Assembly (NCBI GenBank): GCA_037389465.1
Contig: JAZARR010000078.1
Span: forward strand, 2,542,001 to 2,606,000
Reading direction: 5' to 3'
DNA from: Baylisascaris procyonis
Lineage: Eukaryota > Nematoda > Chromadorea > Rhabditida > Ascarididae
DNA length: 64,000 bases
The notes under the pieces: generated by a model
Seen by the model: the letters and a program-made list of their open reading frames with translations, nothing else
Told to the model about the DNA's origin: nothing
Database searches by the model: none
Shown here: one piece after another, positions 48,985 through 63,570 of the stretch
Layout of the letters: every line of letters begins with the position of its first letter
How positions within the stretch are numbered: the first letter of the stretch is position 1
Position numbers and translations under genes: made by a program

Positions 48985-51900
48985 TTATCGACTAACCATT
49001 TCTTCATCTACAGTGGACACATCATTTGGACTCCCTCTTTCCTCATCCTCGTTTGTATCACCAACATCGGATGGTGTGGCCTCCTCTTCGTCATTGAGGC
49101 TCTCCTCAGGACCCTTCATTTCCTCTCCCTTAAATGCATGAAAAAGAGTGAATGCAAAGAGAATATTTCATTATAAAAATCCGGATAAATAAAAACAAAC
49201 ATAAAACCCTTACATCCAGGTTGCGACTCTTAAGTAGTCCAATTTGGAACGCGTCATCGCAATCAACGCCTACCATCACCGAATGGACCGCACGAATAAA
49301 CATCTCCGAAGCAGCGCGCAGTTCTGGTAGTAGCTTCAGTAACGCAATACATTTGCTTGTCTGCAATGTACAGCTTATATGAGTCCAATTAAAACACCCC
49401 AATAAATGGTGTAGTGGTGTAGGAGATTTTTTGAAAACTACCTTCAATAATCACGATTTCAGAATGCGATCCCAACGTAATGCATTTCGGTGGCCGGATA
49501 TATTCAACTTGGGAGACTTTGCAAGAAGAAGGACTTTTGACGTGGTCCAAATTGCATAAACAACATCCCTCAGATAAAACGAAACGAAAAGATTAATGAT
49601 TTCTTACCTTTGCATAAACACTGATATTTTGCAACGAACGGTTGCCTATCTGCACGGTTTTCATCACGGCGTTAGCACCCGCCGCGTACTTCGCAAAACT
49701 GAAATCATGACACAGAAATGATTCACGAAATGTGCCAAAGGAGACAGGCAAGGAAGAGAAGTGCAACAAATTTGTGAACTGTCATGCATAAAGTAAACCG
49801 ATGTTCTGAAATTTCCATTTCCGCTCGAAAGAAACCAGCTGCATTCAATACTATCGTCTATAGATGCAACACATAAGCCATCTAACTGCAGTAAGCGCCT
49901 CAGTTACATTCAATAACGCAGGAAAAGATATCTAGTTACTCGCGATAAAAAGCCCAAGAGAATTTAAAAAACTCTATGAAGACTGCAGCTCCGAAGCTTG
50001 AACGTAGATTTCAGAATTGTTTTCACAGCTGCTCATAAGTGAAAAAAGGTCGAAAGTAATACCGTTTTTCAGCGCTGAGAAGATGCAGGAATGAGCTCTT
50101 GGAAGAGAAGTTGTGCAAAAAGATGCGTCCTTCACGTGCGGCACATAGCAGAACACTCGAATTGCGCAAATCCTAATATTTCAATTTTACGCTTGCTCAC
50201 AACATACGACAATGAAGCGATGCAAAATACCATCGACAAGCTGGACAATAACGATCACCAATCTTTATCCTTTAAATAAAAATTACTGCATTTTTGCAGT
50301 TCTATGCGCCAGTGCTTCATTTTTACAAGCTTTTTGAAGAAATTCAATCCGGTGAAATAATAAGGCCCCCCAGCACTCAAAGCTCTTATAATATGAAAGA
50401 AACAGAAATCAAATGAGAACTTATTATGCGTGCTATTTCTTATTTATGCATATTATTTTTCTTCAAGGGTATCTATCAGAAGAAAAAGAATAAACAACTC
50501 AAAAATCAAGCTAAACTAAAACAGCGATAGAGAAAAAACAAACCTTGACTCGGATCATTAGCGTTAACAAGCAGAAGCAGCTGGCCGCCTGTTTCCACTG
50601 CAAAAAGAACTCATCGAGTTTCAATGAACTGCGCTCGATTGCATTCATCGAAAGTGTTTTCACTGTTTCGTTCAGTGAGTGGAAAAGCACCTTGTAAACG
50701 GACGCGAATGTTCCCCTACAATATTCTAATATATTCGCTTTCGCCTCAGACTCAGAACAAGAAATAAACTATGTTTGAGCTTCTGCTTTTTACCACATAC
50801 TCAAAAAAAAAATTAAAGTGCAGAAGAAGATATAAAACATTCCTATGATGTCTATGAAAGAAAGCGGGGACTCACACCCGTTACGGAAACTCTACAGATT
50901 CTCTAATTCAGCTTCGAAGACTTCTCTTCCCCAATGTCCCTATTTCTTTCTTCACCCACTCAATCTGGAATAAATGAAGACCTAAATAGTTATGGATCTT
51001 GGCCAAAAAACCAGTCTGTACAAGCTAGCGCAATAATTTCAATATTTCTCACTCTTCGTGAAAGACGCAATATGGAGATAGATTGATACAGGGTAATGAT
51101 GCGGGCTATAGAGCAAAAATATCTAAACGAACTTTGTGAAGCAGCAAAAGTGAGCGTGCTCCTCTTCTGTACCTAACTCGCTGTCCGTGCATTCCTCCAT
51201 ATACGAGATTCTGCTCCTTCTTCGCTCCTCATCTGGCACCAACTCTGCCACTTTATTGGCTATAATCCATTGAATAGCTAATAAGCGCTTGGATTCTCGT
51301 CGCAGGCGTATATACAAGCTGTAAATATTTGTTTAAGTTACTTGCACTACTAGCATAAGACATCCATTTGCAACATCTACCGCTAGACAGCAAACTTCGA
51401 GGGACCTGAAAAAATATACTGCAGTGCCAACAACTCTTACACAATTTCAAGGTGAACATCAACTGATTCGAGGTGAAAACCAACTGCAATCAACTAATAC
51501 CCCGGGAAGCATTAACAAACTTTCGATGAAAATGGCGATTAACATCATCACCGAAATCAAATATGATTCTTTTCAAAACCCACATGAATCAATCTATAAA
51601 TTCATTGCTGATTTGTTATTACGGCAAATGTCTGATCATAGATTCAATGTTTATTTCTAAAACAATTTAAATCGCAGTATGCATCAGCAAGAGCAAGGCT
51701 CATGTCGTTTGTCTATTAAGATGATTTCTCATCTGTTCTTTCATTATGTACAAAATGTGCCCGTCGTGTGCTCTTGCGGTACTAGAAGCTTTTATATATT
51801 GGTTTATGCAGAGTAAAGAAATTGAATTTGAAATCTCAACGAAATGAATTCCCTCTTATCCATAAAACGAAACCCCCAATAAAAGAAGCTTACTAGAGAA

Positions 51901-53891
51901 TCGTCGCAACAGCTCTGTTTAAGTCGGCGCCTTTCAACGGATTACCATCTTCATCTGACCATTCTTTTCGTAGAAACGACAGAGCGGCACGTGCTAGAAC
52001 TTGCAATAATCGTTGAAAAAAACGGCAAAAAATGTTTGCTACATGACAAGCAAAAACATTCACTTTTTCGCACGGTAATTCCATTAACTTGCAAAAACTT
52101 CACAGGGAATTAACTTAGTGTTGTGAGGAACAATCGCGCTGCGACTCTATTTTACATAAATCGAACTCAGTGATATGTTCTTCTCTGCCCTATCATATTG
52201 TGCTTTTTCTCTGGTTGTCTGGCTGCGTGTTCCAAAGACATTTGCCGTTATGTGCGTTGATTCGAATATTTTGAGATGGTTTTGGTCGTTGCCCGGTCCA
52301 GCTAACCAGTTTGGTAACGTCCTATCCGTCAATCGTCTCGCCTCGTTCACGTAGCAGCGACATAACACTTAGATTTTTGAGTGATGCGAATAAAATTCCT
52401 TCTTGCCTTTCATGTTTCATGGGAAGTATTTCGTCACAACAGACCCCATCAAAGTTCTAATTTTCTTGCAGCGATCCACGAGTGACCTGCTTTTTGATAC
52501 CATTGCAGACCGCACAGCCAACGGCTGTGCAGTCAACTCATGACAGTCGGTTCACAAAAGAAAACACCTTATTCAACAAAATGCGGCTGGTATGGACGTT
52601 CTGAAAAACAAAAATCTGTCGCCCGTGGCTGGGCTAAGACATGCAAGTTTCACAAGAGAGGGAAAGAAACTCAAGGATCATGAAACAACAAATCTAGCAA
52701 CAGATGGAAGGGCGATTTTTGCATCCAAAGGCTGAAAGCCTACATTAGAGACCTCATCCGAATTGGCGAAGTGGGCCCGATGTTGAAATACGCGGAATGG
52801 TGAACATGCAGACAGACAATCTCCGCATTACGCGCCTCCCAAGCATTTTACTTAAAACTTTACTAAGGAGACAAAAAGCCAGATTTTCGTTCCACTACAG
52901 ATATTCCATCTAGGTACAACTAGACGAAATATGAAGAGCACATGTATAATAACAATACCTACCTTAAAATCTCCCAATAGGAGTTGTTCAGCGAGAACAA
53001 CTCTTGCAAATACTCATAATAGTAACAAACTGGCTGCTGGAGTAGGTTGGTTTTAAAGAACACTTTCAAATGACAACAGCCCCCTCACAAGAGCAACCAT
53101 TCACTGAACAATCATGGCTGTGTTTAAAATTCCTATTTCAAACAACTCACCAATTTGGAACCTTTGACCGTCGGGCACAACTTCCATTGCGGAAAACACA
53201 TCAAGAAGCTCGATCGCGCAATCCAAAGATGGTATCACGTTTGCGACCTCTATGAAGTAGTTCAGTACAGAGATCTAAATGCCGGGAATATCAATTTATG
53301 TTACCAGCAGTGCTCTTTAAACGCAGAAATTATTCAGATAATGCGAGCCATGATTCAGGTTCAGAAAGCTCTCATCAAGCCCCATTTGAAAAACATACCT
53401 AGCGCATTGCTACCTCCTTCCTGAGAATCTCCCATCGCAATGCGAGAAATAATCGCCGTGGAATCCTAATAGTAAATCCATCCTAATACTTTTCACATTT
53501 TATATGACTGATTTCTCAGGAAATAAGTAAACATCTGCGTGATAGATCTGCAATGCACTCTTCATATAACACTTATGAAAGCATAAATTTTTCCCAAGAG
53601 TATGCAATTTGAAAATTCCCTAAGATCTAACGGAACAAAATTAAGCCACGAAACTCAAACAGATAGCATTAATTTTATCTGTGAAATAAGAGCAGTGCAA
53701 TGGTAATTAACTGACCTCAGCTTCCTCTTCTCCACCCGTGTCTTGCACTGCATCCACACTGAGCATCGCTTTTTCGATTAGCTCCATAACGTATTTTCGC
53801 CTCTCAAAACGTGCTCGTCTTGATTTTTCCGTCTCACATACTTCGTCACGTGGCGTCTGAGGTTTCGCCACCTCTCTGCTAAAACTTGAAC

Positions 53892-53959
<68 letters not shown>

Positions 53960-56900
53960 TATTTACATATTTGTTGAAATGTCCCAATAAAGATTTAAAC
54001 GATTTATCACAAACTGCGCAGAACTGTGAAGGTTGGAGAAGTAGATTCTTAAAACGCGGAAAACTACAAACCATTTGAAGATATCCTTGAGTACACAAAG
54101 AGAAGCACGAAGGAGTGCAGCCATCTGATGAAAGTAGTCACGCTTCATTCTGTCATCTATCATCGACGTATCCGCCAATGAACGAAAGTATTGTACAGAA
54201 CCGTCCAGGATCGAAAACAGTACTGGCAGCACCGAACTGATCAATCGCCAGACCAACTTCGAGTCTCCATGATCTACTGACATATCGCCCAAAGGAATCT
54301 CGGAATTCGTCTGAACACATCGCGCATTTTTTTCGACAAACTCCTGTCACTTCAGAAATTAAACTGTAAATAAACTGAGAGAAGTGCAAGCTACAAATCT
54401 CCTAAAGGTGGTTGCTTATTCCAATCATGCTTCTTCATAGCCTACATATGACATCAGTTTGAATCTTCCACTCATCCAATATGCTTATCAAAAGTACTAT
54501 CCAACGTTCTACGAAAAATGAAACGACGAGAACGGACCGTCCAAGGAGCAATCTTCTTCTCCTTCTTCGGCAATACAACTTCAAGGATTTTTTGCAAATT
54601 CTCCAGAAGAAAGGTCGTCTGCTTTCTCTTCTTCGGAAGCAGCTGCAAATAAACAAAACTTTTTTCGCATGATCAAATATCGATCGCATTCCCTTCGGTA
54701 ATCATTGCGAAAGAAACCTTTGAATATGGGATATCCATCGTAGCTTATGCAAAAAGGAAGTGGGCGACTTCAGAGGCATCATGATCGTAGCTGAATCCGA
54801 AAGAAACTTTCTTAAGAGAAAAAGAAAACTCGATCGAAAACACAACAGAAAAAACTTTTCGGCGACCAAATCTCACGCTTTCCCTTAGATTTTTTTCAGC
54901 GTCTGCCACTGATGTGCGTGATCAAGGTGACTGGATAGCGATGCTTTGCCAAAAATGTTCCTTTCAATTTTGCGTATTCAAAAAACAAGCTTGCGGCAAA
55001 AACTGGGAAGAAGATTTGAAATGAAACCGCTTCTGTCTTATCGTGGCAGAATTCTGTAAAGAAAAAGATCGTAACAACGAACAGCATGATACACAACCTA
55101 CTTTCTCTCCCAATAGCATTACGAATTTGCAAATATAAAAAGAAAGATGAAGTAACGTGGCGATCACCGATCTTTACCGCAGTGATACTTCCTAGATGTA
55201 CATCACCAAGTTAAGCGTCGCTTTCACCACAACCGACAACAACATGTCTTTAGGCTCATTCACTGCGTGAATAAATTAAATTCGTACTAGAACAACCTGG
55301 ATCAATTTGATAATAGTAACGAGTCTAAACGGAGAGAAATAGGATAGCACACGATTAACGTCGATCAGCTTGCGCTTGCGATCCGATTTCCTTTTCCTTA
55401 TGTTCGGATGCTCTGCCATCTCATCAGGTTCCAGTTTAATAGCTGCTTTCGTGCAACCTGTATCTGTGGCTATTTTCGCCTGAAATTTCTTTCACAATCA
55501 AATTTACGAAGTGTTTGACACTGGAAGAACTACAATTGAACCATCTTTCAAAATCTATTTGTCGCAAAACGATAGTTGGATAAGGCAGTGATGTATTTAA
55601 AAGCAATCATGACAGCCCGAACAACCTTCGATCAACAAATTGATGGGACACATTGGTGTTAAAAATCCTAATGCCACAGTAGTTAGAAGAAAAAAATCGG
55701 GAAATAATTACATTTTCCTTGTCTGCATCACCCGCTTCATCTTCGTGTTCCACATCTTGCTCCTCATCACTTAAGATCACATCAACTTCTTGCACGATCG
55801 CTACGTCGTTCTCTTGTATCCTCACATCACCAGAACATTTCTTTTTTGGTGGTACCTTCTTTAGAATCTGGCCACCGTCTCCGTGAATAATCACTTCCTT
55901 GCGTCCGCTGCTTTCCATATGTGGTAATGGATACTCACCAACTTCTAAAATATCCATCAGTAAATTTCAAACGACTCAATAGTCATATACTTACATCTAT
56001 GATTTTACAGCAATGAAAACTCGTGCTTAATACGTAAGCTAAAAACAAAGAAAGAAAGAAAGAACAGCAAAGTGACTAAACATTTTAGTCACATGCAACA
56101 TACGACGGCAATGGATGCAACATATCAACACTATTTGCAAGGAAGGCGATGCAGATGATACTTGAAGATGAGCGTTACCTCTCTAGGATACCTCATCTGT
56201 TGTGCTATTGTATGATGGCTTATCAGCAATAGAGTCAGAAAGAGTTTAAGCAAAGCGATCAGTTATAAGCACCTGCGCGTAAAGATCAAGATCAAGCTTA
56301 CTTTTGATGGTGTAAACAAGACTTTTCTGACATTCGATCATAAGTGCAAACTTCTTGCGCATTACATCGCTCACCAACTCGTTATCGGCTGCAGTTGGCA
56401 ATTCACAATCAGCGAACGTATTCAACAACTGAAAACACTCCCTACTTACAAAATCACACGCATCCATTGGTAAGTTGTTCCCCGAATCTTCTAAAAACTG
56501 GATCAAATATACTTGGAAACGATTTAATAATCGGCAGGAACCATATTTCAGCGAAAAATTACGTGAAGTCAACAAATTTATGCCTACGCTGTTAGCACTT
56601 CCTTTAGAACAATCTAAGGCATCCGAGTGAAGAGTGAAATAAAGTCTTGAAGAATGCGCGCCGCTCACTATCTGACGAAGTGTGTTCACTCGTCACTTCG
56701 CCGTTTTGGCCATACTGACAGTGTACACGTCGAAAGCATTTTATTCCGATAGGCTTTCACAAAGAAGCATTTACAAAATAACAATCATATATCAGCAGTT
56801 TTTTTTTTTTTTGAAAGTTCTGCAAAAATGATGGTGGCAAGCACTGCCAACTCGAAATTAGCATCAACGACGGCTTTCCTAGCTATAATTAATTTACATG

Positions 56901-59900
56901 GGCCCTTTAAGATAGTTACCTCAATCGACTATGTGCGCTAAATATAACGGCAATGTTAGTTCAAGTTGAACTTGAAGACTTCCACTGAGTTATAGAATCT
57001 GAAATGCATAGCGCATACCTCTAAAGACATCATTCATAAAACACCACTTACTGAAGTTAAGTAATAAAAAAATTGCTTGAGGATCGAAATGGAAGATTTG
57101 TCCGTTGACGAGGACAACCGTGCGATTAAAAAAAAAAAAAAAATGAAAGAATAACCAAGCGTATCCATTGAATGGCATAACAAAAAATGTCACAATTAAT
57201 AGCACGACGCTCGTTCTCTCTTGCTTCTAGATCGACACCTTTCATCGAAATATTTGCTTCTAAAAAATGAGAAGAAACGTCGAAATATTCGCGGAAAACA
57301 TTTCGCATTGATGGAAAGTGGACAAAAAGAAAAACAATTTGTAATATGCAAATTTATAATTTAATGGGCATATAACGCGAGCTGCTTCCTAGCACAAAAT
57401 AGCGTCATGGAAAAGCTGGATATGATCAGACGACAAGTACGCGTCGCAATAATAACCCAGGAAAGGAAGCACCGTAAGCATCCAGAACTGCCGCACATTC
57501 TAATAGAATCATCCCGAATTAACACACATTCTATAAGTTCTCGCTTAAAAACGAACAACAAAAGTCACTTTTCATAAGAGGACTTTTAAGTCAAAACAAC
57601 CTATCGAAGTTAGAATTCACTCAGCATAACTCTTTATGGAATCTATTCCAATGGCAAACAAAGTTGCAACATACCAAACGCAAATAGAAATCGTGTCCAA
57701 TGATTAACGTAAGCTTCCTGGGTATCATCTCCTTCCCATCGTCGTTTCTGCCTCGCGAAGGCTCTCAGTAATTCAAAAAGTGGCAGCAGCTCTCCGATCC
57801 TCGATCCTTTTGTAATACTTCCTTCGGTTAATTGCTCATTAACGATCTCTCCTAAGCGCAACCATTTTTTACATTCAACTCGAGTATAACGATCATCCTC
57901 TAAACGGCTGAAAAATGTTGTGTTTCACTATGCCTTCAACAAACAGCAGTAATACGGAGAAATTTTACAAAAGAATTATCACTTAGTCCAGCAGTGATGT
58001 CGAAAAAGCGCAAAATTTCATGCAAGTCATAGGCAGAAAAAATTACGGCTAAGCGCCTTCAGCAGAACGTTTTTGATACCGGAAAATTTTATTAGAAAGC
58101 TCCATTCACCTGATTTTATCAAGCCTTTTCTAACCTCAAAATTCAGTAATGCACACTATTTACACGGCTAACTTTCATCAAGATGCTCTACCATTGTCAT
58201 CCACTGCACGGACATGACAACACTCACGTAGTGGATACAGATGGTAGGATTTGTACTATGGCACGGCCCACATGGTTAAACAAAGTCAACGCGAGAGCCA
58301 CAACTTCCTCACTCCCTTCCCTTCAGAAAAAAAAAAAAAAAAGAACGATAAAGACACAGATGCTTACTTAGATGATACCTCCTCATTTCGTTCTTCGAAA
58401 AATACTTCTCGAAACTCTTGTCGCAAAATTTCGCTCCATTCCAACTGAAAAAAAAAAGGCTGGAAATAGAAAAAGCATAACTGCTGCAAAATGCATCAAC
58501 GATATGTGATACCATAAGAAACAAAACGTCGACAAGTCACCTAACCAACACACTGTGTGCAGATAAATTCCGCAAAATTAATTTCAAATTACTAACCCTC
58601 TCTTCCTCGTTCCCCTCCCCCCCCCCCCCAATCACAATCCACTGGGAACAAGCTCTCCTTTCCCCTACCATCATAACAGAAGCAGGCTGACATTTTCAAC
58701 GAAAAAGATAACCGCTCGTTAGTGTTCATCATTAATTTTTTTAAAGCGTTCTCCTAACAGACGACCAAACAGATCGTTGTTAGATAGCAACCGGCGAAAG
58801 AGGAGCGGAAGAACTGACTGACCATAGCCTCACTGCGTGGCATTCGGGGGTTTTCGTCGAGTAATCTCGCCAAATCAGAATAGAAGATCGCACGCACGTT
58901 GCTATTCGTCTTCGTCGCCCGATCCAGCGTCGCTAGAGTCTGAGTAATTATCAACTCAAGCTCCTCCTCATTACATCTAGAAAGGAACAATCCAATACGT
59001 CCTTGAAGGATGCGATTCTCTCATACTGAAAGATTCTTAAACTACGGAAAGGGGGAAGCAAGAAATTTCAGTAAAAAGACGCAACAGTGTACGAATCTTC
59101 CAGTATCCACAATAAATCCCTAATGCATAACTGAAAAACGAGGGAACAGGATAGGTAGATGCGTCTCCTTCCCTCCCCAAAATAACGCACTACGCTCTTA
59201 GAATAGAGCTGCAATACATCCTCTAGAATAAAGTAAGTCTGGAAAGACTACGTCAAGTATCAGCAAAGGATGTCGGACTCCGTTGTCGGTCCAGAACTTT
59301 CATGTGTGACCGATAATTACGAATACACGTGAGAACGGTGGTAGCGACAGTGGGAAAAAAACGATTCTTTGGTTACCGACAAAGTAAAAAAGACCAACCC
59401 GCCGTGTGCAATATATGCGTGCAGCCGCATCAGAAAACCCAATACTCCCCAAATATTCTCGCGCGCACATGGAGATGACAGCATAGCATCGATTCGCAAT
59501 TTGAACTCATCCTTAACCGAATTAGCATATTGTTCATTGCTAAAAAGCACCATAAGCTCCCAATGAACACCGCATAAAGACATTTAATTCGAGCTTAATG
59601 CCGCTTTGCTTTTGAAACAAAGAACAAAATTGACCACTTCACATAATTATTTCTGCTACTTTCGGAATGTTGTTTCTACCACTTCACCAAAACATTACAA
59701 GTTCCATACTGCCAATAACAGCCCACTTGCCTTCAACCATTTTGTTACCTGCTGGTTACGCATTCGTATATATTTATGCGTGCCTCAATCAGAACAGGAA
59801 AAAAAAAAACAGGAATTGACCAGCGGATTTAATTTCCCGATGACTCAACTCGAAAAACAGATCGCACTAAAATCAATAAAACACGGCTTTCAGAAGGAAG

Positions 59901-62900
59901 CATCTGAATGTCATCATTAAAAATTATACACTTCTAGAGAGTCAGGAAATGTATTACGAAAAAAAAAAGAAGAAAAAAAAGTTACCTGATGTTGAGAGCC
60001 AACACTTTTAGCGGAAGTCATCTGAAGGACAACGAGGACATGAAAGAGGCGTCGGACATTCTCAGTGGAGAGAAGTGACAGCAAGTTAAATGTTTCCTGT
60101 AATAAATCGAGAAAACATTTAGTTTACTTCAAACTTACGAAGTGGATCCAACAGATGGGGAAATAATGGGAGAGCGGAAAAACAAAAGATAGAAAGAGGG
60201 AGGAAAAGAAGAAGGGAAATTCATACAATCCACTCATCTAATATGTGGAAGATGAATTAAATAAGAGTGGCATTATCTACTACTACAAGTCTAAATAATA
60301 AAAATACTGGATATGAAAAGGAAGTATGGGGAAAAATTGGATAATTAATGAAAAATAACGAAAAGGAAATAGGTATAAGAGAGTGCATCATGCAAAGAGA
60401 TTATTATCTCAGCTGAAGCAGAAAGACGTGAAATCCATTTCAAAGATAATATAAACTGAAAATTTACATGCAGTCGTTCGATGAATGGTAGCAATATGTC
60501 AGCATGCTTCTGCACCAAATTCTGCAATAAGGAAAGTGTGGCTGTCGTTTCACTATCGATATCATTCAAATGTGCTGTTATCTGATTGAGGATCTGCAAA
60601 GAAATCGACTCGTTGTTTCCTTCTACGATAGCTCACATTATTTAAATCGACTGCATATTTTAGTCTTATCTGCTCTTCGGCTATTCTCCTCACTGAAATT
60701 CTTCCACAGGTAATCTGCATTTGTATCCACCAATCAACAGCTACATATCAGCAGAGACGCTTACATAACGAAAAATGTCAAATCTGCAAAAAACGATACC
60801 GCTGCTGCGATTGTGGTGAGAAGTAAAAGCATTCTGCCTAGGAAAAACACTGTGCAACATGCATGATAAATTAGTCAAAAAAACGTAGAATCTTTCATGA
60901 CCTAATAGGCAATTTTCCAGAACTTCTACAGCTTTCGGCATTTATTTAACGTCAAGTATCATTCAAACTCAAGCTGAGCACTTCACAGCAGAATATTTCC
61001 TGATTCATATCAGAAATTTTAGAAAGAGCTTTTCTCAAAACCACGGCATTTTCTCTCTCCGTCCTCTCAAGTTTCTGACTGCTGAATGTTGATCCTTTAT
61101 GGAAGGTATTCAATTCCAATTACAAATTCCCTAACTCTCACCCAAATATGTTTTTTTTTCACGTACATAATCCTATAAGCTCAAAATTGTTACATATCCA
61201 CTCTCCTGGAAGATAAAGTAGGGAAATTATAAGCCTCTTTTCGAAAACTACACATTTAAACCTGTGGTTTCAAGTGGATCACGGGTAAGTAAAGCAAAAA
61301 CGTTTATGCTGCACATAAAATTCAACAGCCACTAAGCTTCACTAGAAGAACAAAGCAAAAGAATGCAAATAATCGCTCGTAAAGGCGGAAGAATATTTTT
61401 GCTGTTCTCCGAAGAAATTATCCTCCCTAAAAAACTGATCCATCTCAATTTCTTCGTAAAATTAGAAAAAGTTCCGATTTCTTAACCTTGAGCCGCTTAT
61501 TTTAAAAGTTGAGAGAAACCACAAATATTTTCGAAGAAACCGAGAAATTGAATCTCAGTTAGGACAGAAACAAAGAACTCTTCGTGAAGTTAGACTATGA
61601 ACGTGTGGGATCAACGGATAAAGTTATACCACATACCCATACTCCATTTGCTCATAGCATTTCTGCACTTCACGAAGTCAAACTCAATCACGATCTACAT
61701 GACCGTCTTTAATCGTGCTTCACAAGGTGCATTTGCACACCCACAACAGAACACTATGCTTCGTAGGATTCATTCTCTTTCTACCTTCCTACTAACAGCA
61801 CCTGAATAATGAGGAAAATTTGATGTCAATGAATTTGCAAATGTTTTCCACTCAGAGAATGTGGGAAAGTGCGAAAAAATTAATTAGTTCAAATGAATTA
61901 ACTGAGTGTACAAATAAAAGTCACATTTGTGTTTTGCATAAACCCATTCCACTTGCATAAAAATTCATTAAAGTAAATTGATTTATAAACGCAGCACATT
62001 ATAGGAAAAAACGGAGTTGCATTTACAACAAATTAATCTATAAAAGGTGCATATTGTATGAACAGGTGGAGATTTATTTACTAAAGGTAAATTTCCCAGG
62101 CAATCTCGACTCATGCAAATTGAGAGAATAGCCAAGATTCATGACTTTCAGCTAACGTATTCCAAAATTTTGTGAACTAAGAAATTTGAGCTACAAGCAT
62201 TCTCTCGTTGGAATTGCAGAATCGCTGGGAAACTAGATCAGCCGTTTGTGAACTATTACAAGCGCTTGCTTAAATCTAGTTGGCAGCAACAGCAAACATT
62301 AAAATGAAAGCAGACTGACCCGTTCTCGATGTGTGCCAACCGAGACAAATAGCTTCTCCAGAAGGAACGCACCCGCATTAATAAGATGCGCTTCCGAAGA
62401 CCAAATCAACTGCTGACTGAATGAAAGTATAGCATCCAAGAAACGTGTCGAAAACTTAAAAACAACATTTTAATAATATTCTTTTCCATGCTACTATATG
62501 GAAGAGGTGAGTTCAGAGAAGAAGATAAAAATAAAGGAATCATGAACTGATGCAGTGAAATCATTGTGAGTTGGGAATTATTGACTAAGTCGACGACCAT
62601 CGATTTTGCATTAAAAACTTGCTGATATCGGTGCACACTTTTCAATGTTTTTCAATTAGTGTCCACTTTCGACGCTTAGCGACCATGAAAATTGCAACGA
62701 TGAGATCTTTTTACTGATAAGATTTATTTTTTGCGCATATCGCATCCACCTCTAAAGTTTATATATCTTTCCAGCATTAACAACAAATTGAAAGTGGGCT
62801 ATTGTTTCGGATATAATATTTATAAGTAGCCATTAGTTAACTAGTGTCCTCATCGGGTTCTTTAATTACTGCACGTTAAGATGAGGACGCATATACCTTT

Positions 62901-63381
62901 TTAGGGCAAAGATTTATATACAACTCTCAGCTGGCTCATTCAAAACCTCATGAATTTCTCTTCGTTTATCGATTTTGTTTCGATGTTCATACGTCTCGTC
63001 TTGAAAACTTCTGAACTAAATTCTGGACTCTACTTATTCCGTTCGAGTACATAAGGTAGATAATGCCTTTTTTTCAAGGTGTGAACCAGAAAGTTGCTTG
63101 CAAAATCAAATTTTCATTAAGCATCCAGAAATCTAACAACCGACAGGAACAATAGTAATAAAAAAGGAAGCCCAAACGGCATAGAGGAAAGAATTACTTC
63201 TCTGTAGGCGATTGCCGTCGAAATGATCTCTTCGAATTCATCGATACGGTGTCTGATCGAGAGCTGATGCTTGAAAGTCGCATACACTAAGCGATCACAG
63301 TTCTCAATATCCATCAATGCGAAGCTCAGCAGAACGTCAAACAGCTCGAACTCCTTCAATATAAATCCCCATGTAGCAATG
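48985..63381 (-). CDS. fcd-2: FANCD2, Fanconi anaemia crosslink-repair protein (5' end outside window)
   Basis: FANCD2 pairs with FANCI, is monoubiquitinated and clamps DNA at interstrand crosslinks. Exons seen, 5' to 3': 63381-63198, 62454-62320, 60593-60468, 60096-59986, 59511-59399, 58976-58823, 58444-58368, 57907-57675, 56601-56302, 55944-55712, 55479-about 55321, 54642-54538, 54310-54072, 53878-53716, 53274-53151, 53029-52963, 51999-51894, 51318-51133, 50715-50544, 49698-49608, 49360-49214, 49128-48985. Most junctions agree in phase. Those around 55.3-54.6, 52.9-52.0 and 50.5-49.7 kb do not, so small exons are missing. Order and content follow the human protein from its middle to the end: helical repeats, the stretch before LEW at the ubiquitination site, an acidic and basic linker, a C-terminal helical block, QIGLLKSRNLDGEEM, then an acidic tail. 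The human counterpart of the last motif is WLGNLKNRDLQGEEI. Helical repeats preceding exon 63381 are beyond the edge or unrecognised. Confidence 0.88.
53894..53956. repeat. (AT)n microsatellite, about 31 units, next to a FANCD2 splice acceptor
   Basis: Uninterrupted AT run ending 16 nt from the acceptor of FANCD2 exon 53878-53716. It occupies the place where the branch point and pyrimidine tract would normally be. Confidence 0.95.
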
Positions 63382-63549
63382 CTAACCTTTCCAAAAAACA
63401 GCGTTAAACTAATGAACCAATGACGTTGTCTTAGCATCGTCAAAGAAAATTAAAAATTCAGAAAACCTTATATAAACACTCATTTTTACGAGCTCTTCCG
63501 AATTCACATGTGCAAACGCTTTGTGGTTGCATCGTGTCTGTGCGTGTAT

Positions 63550-63570
63550 CTGTCTGTCTGTCTGTCTGTT
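63550..63570. repeat. (CTGT)n short tandem repeat
   Basis: Five copies of CTGT in the FANCD2 region near the right edge. Minor, no function indicated. Confidence 0.9.

Noticed and set aside
53318..53400. Minus-strand segment reading HYLNNF, resembling a FANCD2 motif
   Set aside because: Exon 53274-53151 carries the same region in the right phase with better splice sites, so this one is chance.
54900..55080. Possible extra FANCD2 exon with a hydrophobic segment
   Set aside because: Its usual acceptor gives the wrong phase with the exon at 55479; a weaker acceptor would fit, but the family match is poor. Left out, although an exon is probably missing nearby.
57000..57130. Frame resembling a FANCD2 helix with a strong GTAAGT donor
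   Set aside because: No usable AG acceptor precedes it, and exon 57675 joins 56601 in phase without it.
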